From Zancudomyces culisetae (Eukaryota > Kickxellomycota > Harpellomycetes > Harpellales > Legeriomycetaceae): a DNA stretch of 21,036 nt. Below, in pieces: positions 15,943 through 21,036 of the stretch; positions within the stretch are counted from its first letter, which is position 1, and every line of letters starts with the position of its first letter. Position numbers and translations under genes: made by a program. Where the stretch lies: contig LSSK01000674.1 of NCBI GenBank assembly GCA_001969505.1, forward strand, positions 1-21,036, given 5' to 3'. The notes under the pieces were generated by a model, which saw only the letters and a list, made by a program, of their open reading frames with translations, did not search any database and was not told the origin of the DNA.

Positions 15943-17114
15943 GCTTTAACAACGAGTAAGAGGTGCGAAATGGAGGAGAGGTAGAATTGTTATAATAATA
16001 ATAAAACAAATATTTTGTATAAATCCAAGTTCTATAGTCGAATCACTCAAGTGTTTGTTTCAATTCAAGTGTTTTATAACTCTTTTCTCGTAATTCTTTC
16101 CCCGTAAGTTAAACAATACCGACTACCTCGCAGTCTATATTTCTGTTGTATTATGCTTTGTTTTAACTTGGATTCCTCATACAAAATTGTTTATCATATT
16201 TGAACCCACCCAAACTTTTATACAGTTTAAAAAAATATATTTATATATATTTATCAATTCATCAACCAAATTAATTTTCAGCATAATCATAAAAATACAC
16301 TGAAATAAAATAATAATAAAATAAAACAAGTGGTTCTTTTTCCCTCATCCCCCCCTACCTTTTTCCTTTTCTTTTCTTTTTTTTTGCTTAGATGAATCTT
16401 CCCTTTATTTTCACACTTATTTTTTCTTTCCTTCCTCGGACCACTGGGTTTATAACAAATCTAAATACTAGCAAATTATCAATTGTTTTGCAAAACTTGC
16501 TCTTTTATCTTGCAATTGGATAGCATGAACACTATACCTCATTACTTTTTCTCTTTCATGTGTGCTCTTTCCAATTTTAGCGCAGCAATTAGTCTCTTTC
16601 CAATCATTCAGTCTTTTCTTTTTGGTACTTTTTTTTTCCGCAGCAAAAATTAAAACAAGTATTGATATATCGTGTTGTTATACTTTATTTTTAAAGAAAA
16701 AAATGCGCTAAACCAAGGATTGTAATGATAAAACAAAAGAATTTTTAACATACGCTACTATATGATCAAAAAAAAAAGAGATATACTAAACTTTAAATTT
16801 TTTTTAAAAAAGGGAAAAGGGAGGGGGGGGAGGGGGGAGAGCGAGATGAAGATTGGTGTTAGGGGTTAATGAATCTAAATATAGTGTTAGTAGAAACATA
16901 AATGCCAGTTTTTCTTTATTCTACAAGCAGCAAATACATTCATTCCTTCTATTCGCATCTATTTTGTCAAGAATCCTTCCTATACTTCACTTTTCTTTTC
17001 CTCCTTTGACAAAATAATATCGGTATAGATGCAAAAACAAGTATACTAAACGCACCATCCCATTTTGCAAATTTTAGACATTGGCATTTACTCTATTATT
17101 ATTTTTTTCATTGA
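15943..17114. other. Spacer between the Ariadne ligase and MSS4
   Basis: The spacer contains the ligase promoter and leader (next to 15943, minus strand) and the MSS4 3' flank (next to 17114). It is AT-rich, with a pyrimidine block at 16337-16385 and a G-rich tract at 16812-16837. No coding frame or RNA gene is recognised on either strand. Confidence 0.55.
16812..16837 (+). other. G-quadruplex-like G tract
   Basis: Runs of 3, 3, 8 and 6 G are separated by AAAA, A and A. This fits the G3+N1-7 pattern for an intramolecular quadruplex on the + strand, and an i-motif on the other. It stands out in otherwise AT-rich DNA about 280 bp beyond the MSS4 stop, on the non-transcribed strand of that gene. 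Confidence 0.7.
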
Positions 17115-19238
17115 TCAGTGAAATGGAAAGTGTCGTCTAGGTTTGATTTCGAAATTGACACTCTCAAAATTTTCGAGGATTCTATTGATAGTCTCGTCGT
17201 CTTGTGCATCAGAAATCCCGCTAAACTGGTTAAAAATAAAACTCAAATAGCGCCAGCCATACTTTCGCGGATTAACTGCACTAATCATATCTGATTCACC
17301 AACATGCCAAATCGACTTGAAAAAATGCTCCACTTTTTTCTTTTGTGAATACGGTGTCAGAATATCAATCACTCCCAGGTAGTACAGCTTATCAGTTGGT
17401 TCGTTGTCTCCATTGGTGGCAAGAATACCACCATCTGACAAATACGCATTTACATCTATCCTATTCATCCTGCCACCACTCGCCAACGGTACAATATTTT
17501 CGCTGTCAATTGAGAATCGTTGGCGCTCACTTTTTTGTCGAATAAGTTTGGAAGGTTTCCCATTATTACGTGTTGGGATAGGCACGATATTTGAACCATC
17601 ATCATACAGCCCAGTACTGGCATCTACAAAAGCTTCGCGACCATTTCTGGCGCCCCCTGGTTTGTGTTTTGCGTAACTATCCAAAACTGAGGTAACCAAA
17701 GTGGGTCGTGGATGAGGGGGGTTTCGTGGGTGTGTGTGGTGGTCAGAGTCAATAGGAAAAGCAATAGGATCTGTCAAGACGACTTTGTTGCGCAGCGTAA
17801 CTGCTCTGTCGGCAGAACTCATCTGGGAAGGTAGATTTGTAACCTCAGGATCAAACATCCGCAGCCTTCTTTCGGTTACAAACTCGCTCTGCTCCTCAGA
17901 ATTGAGATAGTGTACACCAACCAGCAAACTGTAGTCCATAATGTTGAGCTGTACCAACAACTCGACGTCTGCTGCCAGTTGCTTTGTAAACTTTTCACGA
18001 CACGCTGGACCCATTTCCAGCTTCATTCCCGAACGAATCCAATCCAAGTCCTTCATACACATTAGTTGCTTATCTTCATCTCCACTCTTTGGTTTATATT
18101 CTCTACCCAGCGTCGACCCTTTCAAATCAAACTCCCTATGAATCACCCTTGTTGGTGGAAACAAGTTGTTCATCACTACAAAATACACCTTCTTCCCACG
18201 CGGCTGTCTGATTCTATGCAATCCAAACATCCGCGACAAGAGTGTGTTAGGATTGTTCCTCACAAACTCATAATAGTCCTTGAGTATTTTGCGTAAAAAT
18301 ATATGCTCCGATTTGTGGAGTGTTTTGATAATAAATCGCAAATCTTGTGAATAGTAGAAAAATGACCCGCTCTTCCCAGAACTACCAACTTCACTCAGTA
18401 TATATCGGTCCGTAAGTGATACCAGATACTCCGTCGCACTTAACCCAAACGCCTCGCGGATCTGCCGAAACACCCAAGGCGAGTAATCTTTAAACTTGAA
18501 GTCATACCCGCTCTTTGCCACCATTTCGTCTCCAATCACATCAAATGTATATTTATGCGACGCTACATAGTCTCGAGGCTGTGTATTTCGCTCTGGCTTT
18601 GATGCACACCGCGAAACCGACACCCGAATCCCTGTCAACATGTGATACATAAGCACGTAGTTTTGATGTCCTTCCGATATCCGTGTTCCATACATCGAAT
18701 TCCCCGTCTGTTCATAATACGAAAGTGTTCCCATCCTCGCGCCCCTTTCTTCCCTCTGCATTTCCCTCTCTCGATCTTCTTTATCCTTCCTTAATACCAC
18801 CACCACATTTTCCGCATCTCCATCCACCTCCCTATTTACCACCTCCACTATCTCTCTCTCTGTTGCACCCCCACTCTCATCTTCCTTGCTTTCTATCTCT
18901 CTCACATTACTCTCCACATTGGCCCTCTCCCATCGCCCCTCCCCTGCTTCCTCCACTGTCTCTTCCATACTACCTAGCTGCCCCCTGTCCCACCCTGTTT
19001 CCCTTTCTTCTGGAACCAGTCCTTGCTTACCAACCACTGTGTCTCTTTCCCATCCATCCGACCCCTTATTATTCACTCTTTTTCTTGGTATATCATCCAC
19101 CTCTGCCTTGATTGGTATCCACGTTGGCTCTATACTTTCGCTATTCACTTTCTCGTTGTCAATATTCTCCACCTTTTGCTTAAAAAAATCAAGTTTATAG
19201 TTCCCTTCCCCAGCTGTCCCCACTGCCAGCTCCTCCAT
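17115..19238 (-). CDS. MSS4: Phosphatidylinositol-4-phosphate 5-kinase (Mss4-type), 707 aa
   Basis: Mss4 makes PI(4,5)P2 from PI4P at the plasma membrane and supports actin organisation and cell integrity. The frame is open up to a TAG at 19305-19307; the first ATG is at 19238, and an upstream TTG is not a likely start. Residues 1-175 are charged and low in complexity. The kinase core begins at about 186 (GHQNYVLMYHMLTGIRVSVSR). Landmarks: glycine loop SSGKSGSFF (286-294); ATP-binding Lys in FIIKTLHKSEH (305); FDLKGST (370-376); MDYSLLVG (434-441); IDILTPYS (624-631), which contains the metal-binding Asp; and the activation loop KKKVEHFFKS (633-642), which sets PI4P specificity. A divergent, disordered insert (about 470-615) separates the last blocks, as in other family members. 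Identity is firm. A further N-terminal exon cannot be excluded, because TCTAG just upstream (19304-19308) resembles the TAG acceptors used elsewhere here. Confidence 0.94.
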   Translation of the reverse strand: MEELAVGTAGEGNYKLDFFKQKVENIDNEKVNSESIEPTWIPIKAEVDDIPRKRVNNKGSDGWERDTVVGKQGLVPEERETGWDRGQLGSMEETVEEAGEGRWERANVESNVREIESKEDESGGATEREIVEVVNREVDGDAENVVVVLRKDKEDREREMQREERGARMGTLSYYEQTGNSMYGTRISEGHQNYVLMYHMLTGIRVSVSRCASKPERNTQPRDYVASHKYTFDVIGDEMVAKSGYDFKFKDYSPWVFRQIREAFGLSATEYLVSLTDRYILSEVGSSGKSGSFFYYSQDLRFIIKTLHKSEHIFLRKILKDYYEFVRNNPNTLLSRMFGLHRIRQPRGKKVYFVVMNNLFPPTRVIHREFDLKGSTLGREYKPKSGDEDKQLMCMKDLDWIRSGMKLEMGPACREKFTKQLAADVELLVQLNIMDYSLLVGVHYLNSEEQSEFVTERRLRMFDPEVTNLPSQMSSADRAVTLRNKVVLTDPIAFPIDSDHHTHPRNPPHPRPTLVTSVLDSYAKHKPGGARNGREAFVDASTGLYDDGSNIVPIPTRNNGKPSKLIRQKSERQRFSIDSENIVPLASGGRMNRIDVNAYLSDGGILATNGDNEPTDKLYYLGVIDILTPYSQKKKVEHFFKSIWHVGESDMISAVNPRKYGWRYLSFIFNQFSGISDAQDDETINRILENFESVNFEIKPRRHFPFH

Positions 19239-21036
19239 TTTTCTATCCTTATATATCCCTCGTTGTGTTCTTTTTCTTTGTTTACCCAATTGACTTTTAT
19301 ATTTCTAGACTTGGTTTTGGTACTTTTTTGATTCCTTTTCTTTTGTACTCAAGACTAGAGTTTACCTTTAAAGTTTGTGTCCAAATATCACCTTTTCTAC
19401 CCTTTGCATTATACATTATCCGACCGCCTTGCCTGAAATAATTCGTCCCTTTGTTTTAATCCTTCCGTCTAATTCTAGCTCCTTCTTTTTCTTCCTTGTT
19501 CCTATTATTTCAATATTATACTAATTTTTATCAGTACTTCCAACTTTATAAGCATAACTCCCCCCCCCTCCTACCTTACCTATCAGTCTATTTTTAAAAC
19601 TACTTTATCAATCCTTTTAATTAGAATTCTTACTATAATTACCTTATATTCTCGATTTATTTTCCTTCTTATATCCTTTTATATAATTTAAATCGAGAAG
19701 CTCTCCTTGTACCTGCTTTGGTGTTGAATCTCAATCCAAATTTTACTCAATATATTCCAAATTCTATCCTTCAAAAAGCGTCTTTGGTCTTTATATCTTG
19801 TGACTCGCCTAGTATATCTCTATCGTATTATTACGCCACTGTTCGATATTTCTTGTATTCAATCTAAATCTATCTAAATCCGCTAGTGCTACTATTGTAC
19901 ATGATCCTTTGGTACTCATATATCCAAATAGGAATTTCTTTATAATATCGTTCTTTTATTTCATTATATTTATCGCATTTGCTTTATTTTATTCTTTTCT
20001 TATTTAATTCATTATTCTATGTTTTTATTTTTATTTTTATCTTTTTCCATAATTGTCAGTAATTAATTGTTACACTTGTCCTGCTGAGCAAATGGTTTCC
20101 TGCCTTTACGCTTTTTTTGGCTTTTAGCTTTTTAGTTTTTGTTTTTTTAGTTTTTTTTGGTAACTGAACCATTTTATTTCAAGAGCACAAAAGCTTGCCT
20201 TTTTTTTTCAATCACACGTTATTGTTTTTTTACCTTTTCTGGCTCAATCTAGCTTCAAAAGCTTATTTGATTCGCGCATTTTTCTTGTGCCACAAAATTT
20301 TTTCTTCCTATCCACATTGCTTTTAGAATTTCCGTATCTCATTTCCAGTAAAAAAATAAATAAAAAAAATTTTTAGGATTAATAAACGGCTATTACGAAC
20401 AAATTATACATCCTCACCATTTTCTTTGTAAAAATCAAGCCTCGCCTCACTTTCCCTTCAATACACATGTTACTCGTCCAGCCCCTCCCCTCCTCCCCCC
20501 AACACCTCTATATCACCTTTATGTCACGTTTTTTTTTCCCTGTCCTTTTCAAAGTATTCTTTCTATTTCCAAAATACTCACAACATGTTTCTACGTTACT
20601 ATTATATAACACTCTTACCCAAACCTCAACATCTACCGCATTCCTTCCTCCTTTCCTCTCACATCTCTTATAAAAAAAAATTTCTTGACCATTTCTTTCA
20701 CTCTCGCCTTGCCAAGCATCAACTTTTAACACACCCAACTAAATTTCAACAAGCTTCATCTTTTTTTTTGTTTTCATGTAATTCTTTTACCATCAATTTA
20801 TCATGTTTTCAAACAACTTTGCTCTTATCATACATCATCTCTGAATATATATTCTTATATTTTTGCATATGATACAAGATCTCGCTCATTTATCACTGGT
20901 TTAGATATTATATTTTCGGCCTGAGAATCTAAATAGTTTACATGTAGCCCCGAAGCTTATGTTCTCTAAACCAAAAGGGCCTGTTGTTATTCTGCAGTCC
21001 TAATCCTCCCATAACCCCCCCCCCCCCCCCCCCCCC
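19239..21036. other. MSS4 upstream region to the window end
   Basis: The region is T-rich on the + strand, so A- and G-rich on the MSS4 strand. It carries several A/T runs and a C-rich block at 20479-20502. A minus frame at 20508-20738 (about 76 codons, no ATG start) is purine-driven and matches nothing I know. No conserved domain, tRNA or other RNA is seen. It probably contains the MSS4 promoter and a long leader; any further gene would be cut by the window end. Confidence 0.45.
21015..21036. repeat. Terminal run of 22 C at the window end
   Basis: The window ends in 22 uninterrupted C. No telomere-type unit is visible. The position at the very end suggests a contig end, and a C (or opposite G) homopolymer is a known assembly and two-colour sequencing artefact. 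Confidence 0.9.

Noticed and set aside
19239..19289. TTG-initiated N-terminal extension of MSS4
   Set aside because: Fungal nuclear genes seldom start at TTG, and an in-frame ATG follows 17 codons later with no loss of the kinase domain.
21015..21036. Terminal C run as a telomere
   Set aside because: There is no repeating unit with A/T spacing, only one uninterrupted C homopolymer, which fits an assembly end better.
1..21036. tRNA genes, rRNA, CRISPR arrays, transposon ends
   Set aside because: A visual search for B-box-like GGTTCGA motifs, snRNA core words, regularly spaced repeats and transposase or reverse-transcriptase motifs gave nothing convincing. A covariance-model search would be the decisive test.

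Overview
The window is a stretch of nuclear DNA from a fungus, most likely an ascomycete yeast or a close relative. The evidence is a polarisome scaffold (Spa2), a fungal-type heterotrimeric G-protein gamma subunit ending in CCSIM, an Elongator Elp5 subunit, an Mss4-type PI4P 5-kinase, a nucleolar DEAD-box helicase (Rrp3) and the start of Spt5. Intergenic DNA is very AT-rich with long A/T runs and many microsatellites; coding DNA is more balanced. Three genes are split by seven short introns (111-174 nt) with GT donors, and all seven acceptors are TAG. Conserved leucines in Spa2 and Rrp3 are written CTG, so the standard code is used and the CUG-Ser and CUG-Ala yeast clades are excluded. I cannot name a genus.

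Layout. 1-840 (-): N-terminal 280 residues of SPT5, running off the left edge. 1375-3118 (-): RRP3, four exons, 447 aa. 3845-4255 (-): G-gamma (STE18-like), two exons, 78 aa, too small and split to appear as a long open frame. 4256-6582: gap with a (GT)22 microsatellite, a TATA-like element and two weak exon-like patches. 6583-9350 (-): SPA2, four exons, 796 aa. 9351-12600: 3.25-kb gap with no convincing gene and one compact inverted-repeat element. 12601-14076 (+): ELP5. 14065-15942 (-): Ariadne-type RBR ubiquitin ligase, overlapping ELP5 tail to tail by 12 bp. 15943-17114: spacer with a G-rich quadruplex-like tract. 17115-19238 (-): MSS4. 19239-21036: leader and promoter-type DNA ending in 22 consecutive C, which looks like a contig end.

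Most genes point left; ELP5 is the only one on the + strand. These are housekeeping and signalling genes, not an operon or a mobile cluster. Three of them meet in polarised growth: G-gamma (pheromone receptor coupling), Spa2 (polarisome) and Mss4 (PI(4,5)P2 at the plasma membrane). I read that as coincidental proximity. Two others belong to gene expression (Spt5, Rrp3), Elp5 to tRNA wobble-uridine modification, and the Ariadne protein to ubiquitination.

I found no new multi-gene system. The points most worth a second look are the degenerate first zinc-ligand pair in the Ariadne RING1, the 12-bp coding overlap of ELP5 and the ligase, the hidden G-gamma gene, the uniform TAG acceptors, a half-decayed duplicate of the RRP3 exon 1/intron 1 junction upstream of that gene, and the exon-like patches near 5.25-5.7 kb.
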